The translations under genes were made by a program, and so were the position numbers. From NCBI GenBank assembly GCA_934667175.1, contig CAKULN010000018.1, positions 1 to 54,472 of the forward strand: DNA of 54,472 bases, written 5' to 3'. Positions 15,829 to 24,936 of this stretch are shown in pieces. Under the pieces are notes generated by a model. The model did no database searches. It worked only from the letters and a program-made list of their open reading frames with translations, and was not told the DNA's origin. The stretch is from an uncultured Bacteroidales bacterium. GTDB taxonomy: Bacteria; Bacteroidota; Bacteroidia; Bacteroidales; UBA932. Position 1 is the stretch's first letter. Each line of letters starts with the position of its first letter.

Positions 15829-17271
15829 TTATTTTATCTCAAACGTGTCCGTCCGGAACGGTATGACCGGTTGCCCGAACGAATCCCAAAGATGCCCTAT
15901 GGCGTTGTTCTTGAAATTATAGCGCACATACATCGGTTCACCGACATCATAGCAGGAGACATACAACGCCGACGGATCAGTCCGCCTTCTGACTGCCCTG
16001 GCAGGCTTGAATTCCTTGTTGCTTCCCGCGATCTCGAAGCCTTCAATCTCACCGTCAATGATGAATCCGCACTCGCTTCCGGTGAACTCGATCTTCACCT
16101 CTCCATTCGGCTGGATCTCCATCGACTTGTAGCGCGGGCCGATCACTTTGATCGCGTCGCCATAGCCATAGTCACGGCTAAGCGCCCACCAGCAGAGCCT
16201 CTCGGCGATAGGTTCCTTTCTCTGAGGATGAATATTCCAAAGTTCATATTCATAGACAAGATCATTTGTGCTGACCATGCCGACATTGTCGATCATGTCC
16301 ATGACTTTGGCTTGCTGCTCCCTGACGATCGCTGTGCCAAGATTGTCATCGCCGCTGTCATGAGGGGCCAGTTCCACATAATAGAAAGGCTTGCGTTCGC
16401 CTCCCCAAAGATCCCTCCAGTGGTTGATGAGCCCTACCATCTTTTCGGCATAGCAAGAGCTTCTGCCGATGTTCGTACACCCCTGGTACCAAAGGAAGCC
16501 TTTGATGGAGTAATCCCTCAAAGGCCAGATCATTCCGTTGTAAAGCACCTCAAGCGCCTCGTAACCGGCCGTGCTCTTCCTATAGGAAGCCGGATCATAG
16601 TCAGAGTATCCCTTCTGGAGAGTTGCCGGAAACCAGGCCTCGATCCAGGTACCGCCGCAACTTGAGTTGATCACACCCACAGGAACATTCAGGGCCTGTT
16701 GAAGATCCCTTCCGAACAAATACCCGATGGTGCTGAAAGTTCTGACTGTCTTGGGTCCGGCCTCCTCCCAAGTCCCGTTCACGTCCTCCTTTTTCTCGAA
16801 ACCACCGTTGAGTCCGACATTGTAAAGACGCACATCCGGATAATGAGTGCTTTCCACTATGATCCGCTGAGAGTTCTCCACAAAGCAATCGTGCCCTCCC
16901 TCGACCGTCATCCACATGTTGGACTGACCGGAGCAAAGCCAAACCTCGCCGATCAGTATGTTGCGGAGCGTAAGCTTGTCACCGTCGCTGATAGTGATGG
17001 TTCTCTTTTCAAACGAGGCATCAGGGGTGTCCAGAAGGACTTTCCATTTCCCGTCCGCATCAGCCTTGCCCGAAGCAGACGCACCCCATGAAGAGCTTAC
17101 CCTGACCGGGGTTCCAGGTTTCGTCCTACCCCAGATCCCGGCCTTGGACTTCTGCTGGAGAACCATATTGTCTCCTATGATTCCCGGCAGCGTCACCTTC
17201 GCCGACATCATGGGGCACAACGATAGAAAAGCCACTGAAAGAGCAGCACACAGACAAAATATATTCTTCAT
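15829..17271 (-). CDS. Sialate O-acetylesterase-family SGNH hydrolase, short form
   Basis: A 480-residue paralogue of the preceding esterase without the jelly-roll insert. Signal peptide ~1-24. The Ig-like start (IIGDNMVLQQKSKAGIWGR) leads to nucleophile Ser117 in CSGQSNMWM; the catalytic His is in WNIHPQ. The block usually written WYQGEAN reads WYQGCTN, so an acidic residue near the active site is Cys. In the Asp/His block the residue three before His is Trp rather than Asp (ELWNIHP against NDIHP), so the triad may use another acid. It is the first gene after susD, separated by 61 bp with a hairpin. Likely periplasmic or surface esterase on an acetylated glycan; loss of activity is possible. 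Confidence 0.78.
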   Translation of the reverse strand: MKNIFCLCAALSVAFLSLCPMMSAKVTLPGIIGDNMVLQQKSKAGIWGRTKPGTPVRVSSSWGASASGKADADGKWKVLLDTPDASFEKRTITISDGDKLTLRNILIGEVWLCSGQSNMWMTVEGGHDCFVENSQRIIVESTHYPDVRLYNVGLNGGFEKKEDVNGTWEEAGPKTVRTFSTIGYLFGRDLQQALNVPVGVINSSCGGTWIEAWFPATLQKGYSDYDPASYRKSTAGYEALEVLYNGMIWPLRDYSIKGFLWYQGCTNIGRSSCYAEKMVGLINHWRDLWGGERKPFYYVELAPHDSGDDNLGTAIVREQQAKVMDMIDNVGMVSTNDLVYEYELWNIHPQRKEPIAERLCWWALSRDYGYGDAIKVIGPRYKSMEIQPNGEVKIEFTGSECGFIIDGEIEGFEIAGSNKEFKPARAVRRRTDPSALYVSCYDVGEPMYVRYNFKNNAIGHLWDSFGQPVIPFRTDTFEIK

Positions 17272-17287
17272 AAAGCATGAGATTCAA

Positions 17288-17322
17288 TGATCAGGCCAGC
17301 CATGGAAAGGCCAGCCTGATCA
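17288..17322 (-). other. Intercistronic hairpin after susD
   Basis: TGATCAGGC (17288-17296) and GCCTGATCA (17314-17322) form a perfect 9-bp stem, with a GCC/GGC inner stem around the loop. There is no T-tract on either strand, so it is more likely an mRNA-processing or 3'-protecting structure than a terminator. Its place directly after susD and before the enzyme genes would allow more susCD than enzyme message. Confidence 0.55.
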
Positions 17323-17332
17323 TCATCAAACA

Positions 17333-19138
17333 TTACCAACCCTCGTTCTGCACAAGGTTCTTGTTGATCTGCATCTCCTCGTACGGGAACGGCCACTTGA
17401 GAAGTCTGTCCGACCAGGAACCCTTGTCGCGAAGCTTGTCATACTGAATGTCGTAGTTGCCGGTGTCGGACGGATCATCGCTCCTTACAGCCGGATTCTT
17501 GAATCCTTTGAGCCAGGCGCAGCTTGTTCCCCAATAGTCACCGACTCCATTGTCCGAAGTGTCGGTTATGAATGATTTGTAGTCACCCCAACGGATCAGA
17601 TCGACATAGCGGTCGCAGTCCTCCATGCAAAGTTCGAAACGACGCTCAGCCTTGATCCCATAGACCGCGTTGTCCATGTCCAGGGCAGGCGCATCCGAAA
17701 GTCCGGCACGGTTGCGGACAAGATTCAAGGCCTGAAGTCCGGTGATGTCGGCGTCACCCTCACCGTCCTTGCAGCATGCCTCGGCATACAAAAGAAGGAC
17801 GTTGGAGTACCGCATGAGCGGGAAGTTTATGTCATTCCCATCGCTGTTTCCGGCTTTAACACGATCAGGATTCATGTCGTCCAACCAGTTATAATACTTC
17901 ATGCGGAAATAACCCTGATTGTCGAAGAGCATCTTTCCCTGCATGATTCCTCTTACAGAAGCGTCGAGATAAGGGAAATCGTGATAGACTTCATCCCAAG
18001 TGGCGATGAACGCCCGACGCCTCACACTGTTGCCGTCATGCTTGCAGAAAGAGGATCCGAAAGCCCTCGTCGGGGTGACAAATCCCCAACCGTCTGAAGA
18101 AGCCTGCTGCGAGGAGTTGGCTGGGTTGTAGATCTCATCGGCACGCCATCCGATGTAGGCCCACCACCAATAAGGAGCGATGGTTTCCTCAGTGGTGCTC
18201 TGTGTATCTATTTCTAGAAGGTATTCATCACAGAAGTCGGCCTCGGCGCGGAAGAGTGTCAGGTATTCGTAGTCAGGATTTCCGTCAATCCATGTCATTC
18301 CTTCGGAGGTCCTCTTCTCCTTGATGTAAAGGGTGTTCTCTCCGTATTGGCTGAGATCGGAGGTCTTTGTCCAAAGGGCATATTTCCCGGAGTTTATGAC
18401 CTTGGCAAGCCAAACCTTGGCGTTGGCATAGTCATTCTGCCACATATAACCTTGTCCCATATAGGCATAAGCAGTCTCTTTGGTCCAACGACCGCCAATG
18501 GCAGCCTGGCCTCCAAGACCGTTCTTGGATGGGAGATCCTCAGCCGCTTCCTCATACTGACCTATGATCCAAGGCCATGCCTCCTCAGCAGGAGTGTTGG
18601 CCGGATCGAAAGGATAATTGATGCCGTCAAGAGTGTGGGTGACAAGCGGAGCCGTTCCCCAAAGCTGGGTAAGACGCGCGGACGCCCATGCCCTCCAGCA
18701 CTTCGCCTCTGCGATAACTCTCTTGCGCTCGGCGGAGCCGTCATTCAGTTTCTCCACGATAAGATTTGACTTGTAGATGATTTTGTAGAGCCTCTGGTAG
18801 ATGTCCTTGTAAGGACCGGTCTCGGAATCATCGGTCAGAGCCGCCATCTTCTGGTAATCGGGACCATCGTTGGGATCTGATCCTCCCGGCCAGAATTCCG
18901 CGACTTTCACCACATTGGTCATTATGTAGTTCACACCCCAGTCGCCGGTCATCAGATACCTTACAGTGGCATAGACATCAGCGATAAGCTGATCCGCCGT
19001 GGCATCGTCCGCCTCGGCATAAGTCTTGTCAACCTCGATCACTCCGTGCTGCTCAATGTTCAGCAGATCTTCCGAGCAGGAAGTGGTCACAGTCAATCCG
19101 AGCGCAAGACCAAGAAGGGTCAATATATACTTTTTCAT
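17333..19138 (-). CDS. SusD-family surface glycan-binding lipoprotein (locus A)
   Basis: A 601-residue outer-membrane lipoprotein that caps its SusC partner and binds the imported glycan. The signal peptide ends in lipobox VTTSC with lipid-attachment Cys21 followed by SEDLL, an acidic +2/+3 region as expected for surface export. The helical TPR-like core follows (VIAEAKCWRAWASARLTQLWGTAPLVTHTL), and the C-terminal RagB/SusD domain includes VRNRAGLSD and AERRFELCMEDCDRYVDLIRWGDY. It lies 19 bp after susC. At 601 residues it is longer than the ~500-570 typical of the family. Confidence 0.95.
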   Translation of the reverse strand: MKKYILTLLGLALGLTVTTSCSEDLLNIEQHGVIEVDKTYAEADDATADQLIADVYATVRYLMTGDWGVNYIMTNVVKVAEFWPGGSDPNDGPDYQKMAALTDDSETGPYKDIYQRLYKIIYKSNLIVEKLNDGSAERKRVIAEAKCWRAWASARLTQLWGTAPLVTHTLDGINYPFDPANTPAEEAWPWIIGQYEEAAEDLPSKNGLGGQAAIGGRWTKETAYAYMGQGYMWQNDYANAKVWLAKVINSGKYALWTKTSDLSQYGENTLYIKEKRTSEGMTWIDGNPDYEYLTLFRAEADFCDEYLLEIDTQSTTEETIAPYWWWAYIGWRADEIYNPANSSQQASSDGWGFVTPTRAFGSSFCKHDGNSVRRRAFIATWDEVYHDFPYLDASVRGIMQGKMLFDNQGYFRMKYYNWLDDMNPDRVKAGNSDGNDINFPLMRYSNVLLLYAEACCKDGEGDADITGLQALNLVRNRAGLSDAPALDMDNAVYGIKAERRFELCMEDCDRYVDLIRWGDYKSFITDTSDNGVGDYWGTSCAWLKGFKNPAVRSDDPSDTGNYDIQYDKLRDKGSWSDRLLKWPFPYEEMQINKNLVQNEGW

Positions 19139-19157
19139 ATCGATTGATCTATATTAG

Positions 19158-22100
19158 TTAAAATGTTATGTTGCATCCGACAGTGAAGGTCCTTGGAGTC
19201 GGATAGTTATCGAAGTCGATTCCGGATCCATCGGCGGTCGCGGTCTCAGGATCCGCCCCGAGATAGTTGGTGAAAGTAAAGAAGTTGTCAAGGGAGACAT
19301 AAACACGAGCCTTGGTCATGGCCACGGTCTTGACAATCTTTTCCGGCAGAGTGTAGCCAAGTTGGATCTGCTTGATTCTGAAATATGATCCGTTGGAAAG
19401 GAGCATGGACGACTTGTTGTAATGCGCGTCTCCGTTAGGATCCGGATGAGGATAGAGAGCCTTGTCACCGAGCACGTCCCAACTCTTGTTCCAGAAATCG
19501 GCGTGACGGTTATTATAGGCGCTTCCCACATTGAGGAACAATTTGTTGCCTGCCACTCCGCTACCGAAGACGACCATGTCAAAACCTTTCCACGCGGCGT
19601 TGAGGGTAAGACCGTAAGTGAACTTAGGGATGCCGGATCCAAGATAGGTCTTGTCCTTGTCGTTGATCGCACCGTCATCATTCAGGTCTTCATAGATCGC
19701 GGTGCCATCCTTGGCGACACCAAGATAATTGTAGCCATAGTGTGTCCAGACAGGGTGTCCTTGATCAAAGACAGAGATTCCAAGGCCGGAGATACGCGAG
19801 TTGCCGCCCATGTCAACGACCTCATTGTGCAGGAACGCTCCGTTTGCGCTTACTCCATAGGAGAAGTCTCCGAAGGAATCCTGCCACCCGATCTCATATT
19901 CAAGTCCTCTGTTGTTCACCTTGCCGACATTGCGTGTCACGGTGGATGTTCCGGAGGACAGAGGTGAAGTCATAGAGACCAACTGGCCGGTCGTGTTCTT
20001 GTCGAAGAAGTCAACAGCGAATGACAGTCTGTCGGAAAGCATCCTGACGTCAACACCGAAGTCGAACTGCTTCGAGGTCTCCCACTCAAGCGATGGGTTC
20101 GCCAGAACGTCCGAAGGAGAGATCGTGCTGATGATCGACCCTCCGATAGGGTAACGATCCGAGATATTCAGCGATGACGCGTAAGGGTAGCCTGACAGGA
20201 TGTTCACATTACCGTTCACACCATAGGACGCACGCACCTTGAGCAGAGAAAGGGTGCTCTTGGATACAAAATCCATAAAACGCTCGTTGGTGATGTTCCA
20301 ACCAAGGGAGACTGACGGGAAATAGCCCCACCTTGCCTCCGGAGAAAGTTTGGAGGTGTCATAGGCATCAGCACGGAATGTGGCTTGGATGCTGTAACGG
20401 TTGTCGTAGGTGTAGCCGACACGACCGAAATAAGAGATGCTTCTGGAGATACTCTCCTCACCAGCGACCGAGTCGATGGCATCAGAGGTAGAGTAATTGA
20501 GGTAACGGAAATTAGCCGCAGTATTCTTGAAAGTGTCAGTCGAGCCGCTTGTGTAGTCGTACCAGCTGTTCTGGTAAGACATTCCGACCATAGCGGAGAC
20601 CTCATGCCTCCCGAACGTTCCAAGATAATTCGCGAAGTTCTCCCACTGGTAGTACTGTGTCATAGAATTCGTGTGGGTGTAGTCTTGCTTCGTCCTTGTC
20701 GAAACCGAAAAATAGCAAGGTACGTGATAGCCATAGTAGTTCGTGGCGGCAAGTCGGTAGCCGAGACGTGACGTGACAGTCAGTCCCTTGAACGGAGTCA
20801 GATTAAGCGCCGTTGTTCCACGGATGGCGATAGCCTTGTTCTGTCCGTTGTAGTCGTAGTAGTTTGTCAACGGGTTCGCCATGTCAGAATTATACTGAGG
20901 CACGGCTACATAGTCTCCATCAGCATTCTTCATGAACATGTTCTCTCCCTCTGAAGCGAACAGGGCCTGCATGTAGGCAGGAACATTGTCCTTTGAGTAG
21001 AACATCGGAGTGAGAGGATCGATCTTCGAGGCTGAGAAAATGGAGTTGGTGTTCCTGTACTGTGTCCCGTCTCCGGTATTGGCATATTTGCTAGACTCAA
21101 TGGAGTTGTTCGTCTCGAATCTGAGCCATTTCTTGATGTTGTAGGAGCCGTTGACCTGGAATGTGACCCTCTTGAGATAGTCCTGATCGCCGTAGAACAT
21201 ACCATCGTTGTCAAGATATGTGGCCGCGGCATAGAATGATCCCTTGTCCGAGCCGATCTCGAAACCGACAGTGTGACGCATGATGCTGCCTCCCTCACCG
21301 TAAAGGGCATCATACCAGTCCGTGTCCGTCCCGTCCCACTTGTCCATCAGAGTGCCGTTGCCGGCGGCCCGCTGGTAAGCGATATATTCTTCGGCGTTCA
21401 TCACGTTAGGCTTGTAGCCAAGGGAGTTGAAACCATAACTGAAATCATAGAATATCCTGCCTTCTCCCCTTTTTCCGCTTTTAGTGGTGATCAGGATGAC
21501 ACCGTTTCCGGCCTCAGCTCCATAGATGGCGGCGGACGCTCCATCCTTCAGGATTTCCATCGACTCCACAATCTGCGGATCGAGATAGGAGATGTCAGAG
21601 ACCTTCAGACCGTCAACGATGTAAAGGGGTTCGCTGGAGCCTGAGGAGTTCGAGGAGACACCACGGATCCTGATGGATGTCGTGGAGTTAGGCTCAGCAG
21701 AGTTGCTCATCACAAGAACTCCTGCGGCCTTTCCCTGCAAGGCGTGCTGAATGTCCTCAACTCCGCGCGACGCAAGGTCATCACTCTTGACGGACGCGAT
21801 CGCGCCAGTGACGTTGCTTTTTTTCTGCACACCGTAACCAACAACGACAAGAGCGTCCAGGGACATAGAATCTTCCTTCAGAACGACCTGCATTGTCTCA
21901 GCGGATGTCACATAAACGGTCTTTGTCACATACCCCATAAAAGAGAATGTGACTTTCTGGCCGGCGGTGACATTCTTAATGGAGAAGCCGCCTTCGCCGT
22001 CTGTCGTGGTACCGTTCGAAGTTCCTTCCACCAGTACCTGAACACCGGGTATCGAGATTCCGTTCTCATCCAACACTATACCCGAAAGCGGATGAGTCTG

Positions 22101-22181
22101 TGCCGCCGCATTCCAACAGAAGAATGATGAAATGACAATCAAAGCGGCAGCAAGGATCGATTTGAATAACAATCTGTCCAT
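19158..22181 (-). CDS. SusC-family TonB-dependent glycan transporter (locus A)
   Basis: A 1007-residue outer-membrane importer of oligosaccharides paired with the SusD at 17333. Signal peptide ~1-28 (ending WNAAAQ). The CarboxypepD_reg-like extension (SGIVLDENGISIPGVQVLVEG, ~32-110) is followed by the TonB-box region ALVVVGYGVQKK, the plug (~125-240: IRIRGVSSNSSGSSEPLYIV, DGASAAIYGAEAGNGVILIT), then a 22-strand barrel ending in NITF with the usual terminal Phe. It follows the GxGYxYP-type gene by 36 bp. Energised by TonB/ExbBD encoded elsewhere. Complete, with no sign of decay. Confidence 0.96.
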   Translation of the reverse strand: MDRLLFKSILAAALIVISSFFCWNAAAQTHPLSGIVLDENGISIPGVQVLVEGTSNGTTTDGEGGFSIKNVTAGQKVTFSFMGYVTKTVYVTSAETMQVVLKEDSMSLDALVVVGYGVQKKSNVTGAIASVKSDDLASRGVEDIQHALQGKAAGVLVMSNSAEPNSTTSIRIRGVSSNSSGSSEPLYIVDGLKVSDISYLDPQIVESMEILKDGASAAIYGAEAGNGVILITTKSGKRGEGRIFYDFSYGFNSLGYKPNVMNAEEYIAYQRAAGNGTLMDKWDGTDTDWYDALYGEGGSIMRHTVGFEIGSDKGSFYAAATYLDNDGMFYGDQDYLKRVTFQVNGSYNIKKWLRFETNNSIESSKYANTGDGTQYRNTNSIFSASKIDPLTPMFYSKDNVPAYMQALFASEGENMFMKNADGDYVAVPQYNSDMANPLTNYYDYNGQNKAIAIRGTTALNLTPFKGLTVTSRLGYRLAATNYYGYHVPCYFSVSTRTKQDYTHTNSMTQYYQWENFANYLGTFGRHEVSAMVGMSYQNSWYDYTSGSTDTFKNTAANFRYLNYSTSDAIDSVAGEESISRSISYFGRVGYTYDNRYSIQATFRADAYDTSKLSPEARWGYFPSVSLGWNITNERFMDFVSKSTLSLLKVRASYGVNGNVNILSGYPYASSLNISDRYPIGGSIISTISPSDVLANPSLEWETSKQFDFGVDVRMLSDRLSFAVDFFDKNTTGQLVSMTSPLSSGTSTVTRNVGKVNNRGLEYEIGWQDSFGDFSYGVSANGAFLHNEVVDMGGNSRISGLGISVFDQGHPVWTHYGYNYLGVAKDGTAIYEDLNDDGAINDKDKTYLGSGIPKFTYGLTLNAAWKGFDMVVFGSGVAGNKLFLNVGSAYNNRHADFWNKSWDVLGDKALYPHPDPNGDAHYNKSSMLLSNGSYFRIKQIQLGYTLPEKIVKTVAMTKARVYVSLDNFFTFTNYLGADPETATADGSGIDFDNYPTPRTFTVGCNITF

Positions 22182-22217
22182 AAAATTTGATTATTGGTTT
22201 GTAGTATTATTGCAGTT

Positions 22218-23879
22218 CTATCGGTTCTTTTGAGAATCAACATAAGCCCTGTAAGTGGCGGCCAGATCAGCGGTTCTCAGGAACACATACTTGTGGCCGT
22301 CATTGCGGGCAAGAATCCTTTCCTTCAACTCCTTGGCGTAAGTGAGACAGTCAGAGCTGGCGGTGCCGATCATCACAGAAAGGAATGTCGGCTCATCAGT
22401 CGGGGCTGCGTCAAGGACCGGATCAAGATATCTCGGTTCCGAATTTGTTGTTCCGAGGTGGAGGCAATCGCCGTCCATGTGATATTCATAAGAGCCGATT
22501 CCGCGCCAGTCAGTACCCGCATAACCACTTTCAATGACGTATGGCTGGACATTCCAGGAAACTGACTCACCATCTATCATCTGCTTGAGCGTTAGGATTC
22601 CTGTCTGCTCAAGGTAATGCTTTGTCAAGGCGCAGTAGAAATTGAAGCCCTCATTCCTGTCTGTGATCGGAGACCCGTCCCCCATCATCGCGGCAAGTTC
22701 CTGATTATTGGAGTCGAACGTGGCCTTGTACCAGTCGAAGACCCTTGGGGCGAGATCGCAGATGGCAGGGTTGATGACCCACGTCACGGGGAGATCTCCG
22801 AAAGCAGCCGATTCTGAGATGGTGTAAGGCATGTAGATCATCGTGTGAAGCAGGTTGTCCCCGTCCGAAATCAGCATGGCGATGTAGACGATGCCTGGCT
22901 CGGCCTTGTAGTCAACAGGTTCGATTGGTTTGCCTTTCACAGACGGGAAAGACGACATCACGGTAAGGTTCTCCACGGAGATGTACGGCACCATGAAATA
23001 ACCGTAATCCGCGAACAACTTGTCCGCCTTCAGTTCATCGGTCCACCCCATGATCTGGGTTCCGGCCGGATATTTCTTCACCACGTTCTCATAGTAATGG
23101 CATTCCTCCGGGACCTGGATGTCAAGGAAATAGGTAAATAACTTGTTCGCGACGACATAGTCCTTGTTCGCAGCCCCCCAGCTTTCGGCGAAATCCGTGG
23201 TCATGTGAGACCATGTGAACGCGACATCATGGCATGCGCCTTCGAAATAATTCTCTACAAGCCAGTCAACGCATTCGAAGTTGTCCTTGAACCTGCCCCT
23301 GAGATCCTCAATGACCGGAAAATCATATTCACCCTTTATATGGTCATATAAAGTCGGCGAAAGGATGAGTCCATCTTTCTGTCCTGCGATTGTTGTGGCA
23401 GCCTCGATTGTGGCCTGCTCCAACTCTGGATCATAGATGATCACACCTTTAACGTAGTCCTTGTACTTGGCCAGCATGGCACGGAACGCAGGGTCATGGT
23501 CATAGGAATTCAGTTCCAAGGTCTGTCTCGGCAGATCCGAAAGCACATTGTCAAGCCAGAACTGCCCCATCTGAGCCATGCTTGTGAGGCTTTCCTTCCA
23601 GCCACCGTGATTGTCCTTGCAGCGACTGTTCATGACATAGACCTTGTCCTCGCTCGTCCGGTTTACAAGGCCCTGAAGTCCGATCGCGGCCACCTGTCCC
23701 TCAATGTCATCATTGACGAGATTGACCACGGTCAGTGACTTGGTCGGTGTCTGAACCTTAGGATAAAGCCTTCCGGCAAGGCTGACATCATCACAAGCAC
23801 GTTTCTCGGCCGGAGCCCCGCAGCATGAGGCTGCCAAAACGGCGCAAAGAATGAAATTAGAAATAAGATTATGTTTCAT
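22218..23879 (-). CDS. GxGYxYP-type putative glycoside hydrolase lipoprotein
   Basis: A 553-residue lipoprotein of uncertain function. The lipobox LAASC places the lipid on Cys19. IGLQGLVNRTSEDKVYVMN near residue 70 and AMLISDGDNLLHTMIYMP near 345 resemble the hallmark segments of the GxGYxYP family (Pfam N- and C-terminal domains described as putative glycoside hydrolase). The name-giving motif is only loosely matched, at GIGSYEYH. The many Asp, His and Trp residues would suit a carbohydrate-active enzyme; no activity has been proven for the family as far as I know. It lies between GH130 and susC in the operon, so it may attack or bind the same glycan, perhaps at the surface. Confidence 0.55.
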   Translation of the reverse strand: MKHNLISNFILCAVLAASCCGAPAEKRACDDVSLAGRLYPKVQTPTKSLTVVNLVNDDIEGQVAAIGLQGLVNRTSEDKVYVMNSRCKDNHGGWKESLTSMAQMGQFWLDNVLSDLPRQTLELNSYDHDPAFRAMLAKYKDYVKGVIIYDPELEQATIEAATTIAGQKDGLILSPTLYDHIKGEYDFPVIEDLRGRFKDNFECVDWLVENYFEGACHDVAFTWSHMTTDFAESWGAANKDYVVANKLFTYFLDIQVPEECHYYENVVKKYPAGTQIMGWTDELKADKLFADYGYFMVPYISVENLTVMSSFPSVKGKPIEPVDYKAEPGIVYIAMLISDGDNLLHTMIYMPYTISESAAFGDLPVTWVINPAICDLAPRVFDWYKATFDSNNQELAAMMGDGSPITDRNEGFNFYCALTKHYLEQTGILTLKQMIDGESVSWNVQPYVIESGYAGTDWRGIGSYEYHMDGDCLHLGTTNSEPRYLDPVLDAAPTDEPTFLSVMIGTASSDCLTYAKELKERILARNDGHKYVFLRTADLAATYRAYVDSQKNR

Positions 23880-23899
23880 TGATTTTGATTATAATATTC

Positions 23900-24934
23900 T
23901 TAAAGTGTCTTCAACAACTCTCTCACGGACAATTCAGCTCCGCAGACGACGCTGTCCGCCGCACCGTAATACATCAAGATTCTGTCTCCGTCAACCGTCA
24001 TTCCATTGCTGAATATGACCTTGCCGAAGAAACCGCAGGTCTCGTAGGATTCCTCAGGCTCCATAAAAGGTTTATCACTCCGTGCCAGAACCTTCGACGG
24101 ATCCTTAAGATCCAGCAGTATCGTACCCAGACAGTAGCGGTTGTTTCCATCCGCTCCGTGATATATGACAAGCCAACCTTCATCGGTCCGGATCGGTGAG
24201 CATCCGGCTCCGATCCTCGCACTGTCCCAAAAACCTTTTCTGGTACGGGCGATGCACTTATGATTACCCCAATGAATCAGATCAGGGCTTTCTGCGATCC
24301 AGATGTAGTTACCGCCTATTTCCGGGCTGCTTGGCCTATGCAGCATCCTGTACAAGCCATCCACCTTTTCCTCAAAAAGAGCACAGTCCTTGTTGTGAGG
24401 CGGGAGCACCAACCCGCAATCCTCAAAATTCTTCCAGTCTTCAGTCCTTTTCATTCCGACCGCGACACCGAATCCGGACACTGAGGTGAAAGTCAGATAG
24501 TACGATGTTCCTATCCGTGCGACCCTGCAGTCCTCTATCCCGTAGGCCTCAAAGGCTCCGGAGGGAAGGATAGGCCCGTACTCAGGTTCCTCATGGAAAT
24601 GTACTCCATCCTCGCTGCTGACAAGGCGGAGATGAGACATTGTGGTCAGGTAGTCCTCTCCTTTGTATGAGATCACCCTCGGATCGTCAAGGTCCAGATC
24701 AGGTGAGTCCGCGGCTATGCGCATGACTTCGATCCCGCCGTCATCCGAAAGGATCGGAAAACTGATCTCCCCGTCCTTCTGGGACGGTCTTTCCGCCACC
24801 CTGAGGATCAGCCAAGTCTTGCCATTGAACCTGAACGCTCCTGGATTGAGAAGACACTCCACTTTCATTGATTCAGATGTAGCCGGGATGTCCGACGGGC
24901 TCAAAATGGGATTTTCAGCGAATCTTTGTACCAT
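23900..24934 (-). CDS. GH130 beta-mannoside phosphorylase or beta-1,2-mannosidase
   Basis: A 344-residue five-bladed beta-propeller enzyme without a signal peptide, so cytoplasmic. GH130 features: NPILSPSDIP start, LRVAERP, DDPRVISYKGEDYLTTMS, the catalytic Asp region AYGIEDCRVARI, LHRPSSPEIGGNYIWIAESP, and WLVIYHGADGNNRYCLGTIL. GH130 members either phosphorolyse beta-1,4-mannosides (for example Man-beta-1,4-GlcNAc from N-glycans, as B. thetaiotaomicron BT1033) or hydrolyse beta-1,2-mannosides. The retained basic residues, including YHG, hint at a phosphate site and so at a phosphorylase, but I could not align it properly. It is 2 bp from an MFS permease gene, a pairing also known for N-glycan use in Bacteroides. 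It would finish the disaccharide left by the alpha-mannosidases. Confidence 0.88.
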   Translation of the reverse strand: MVQRFAENPILSPSDIPATSESMKVECLLNPGAFRFNGKTWLILRVAERPSQKDGEISFPILSDDGGIEVMRIAADSPDLDLDDPRVISYKGEDYLTTMSHLRLVSSEDGVHFHEEPEYGPILPSGAFEAYGIEDCRVARIGTSYYLTFTSVSGFGVAVGMKRTEDWKNFEDCGLVLPPHNKDCALFEEKVDGLYRMLHRPSSPEIGGNYIWIAESPDLIHWGNHKCIARTRKGFWDSARIGAGCSPIRTDEGWLVIYHGADGNNRYCLGTILLDLKDPSKVLARSDKPFMEPEESYETCGFFGKVIFSNGMTVDGDRILMYYGAADSVVCGAELSVRELLKTL

Positions 24935-24936
24935 AA

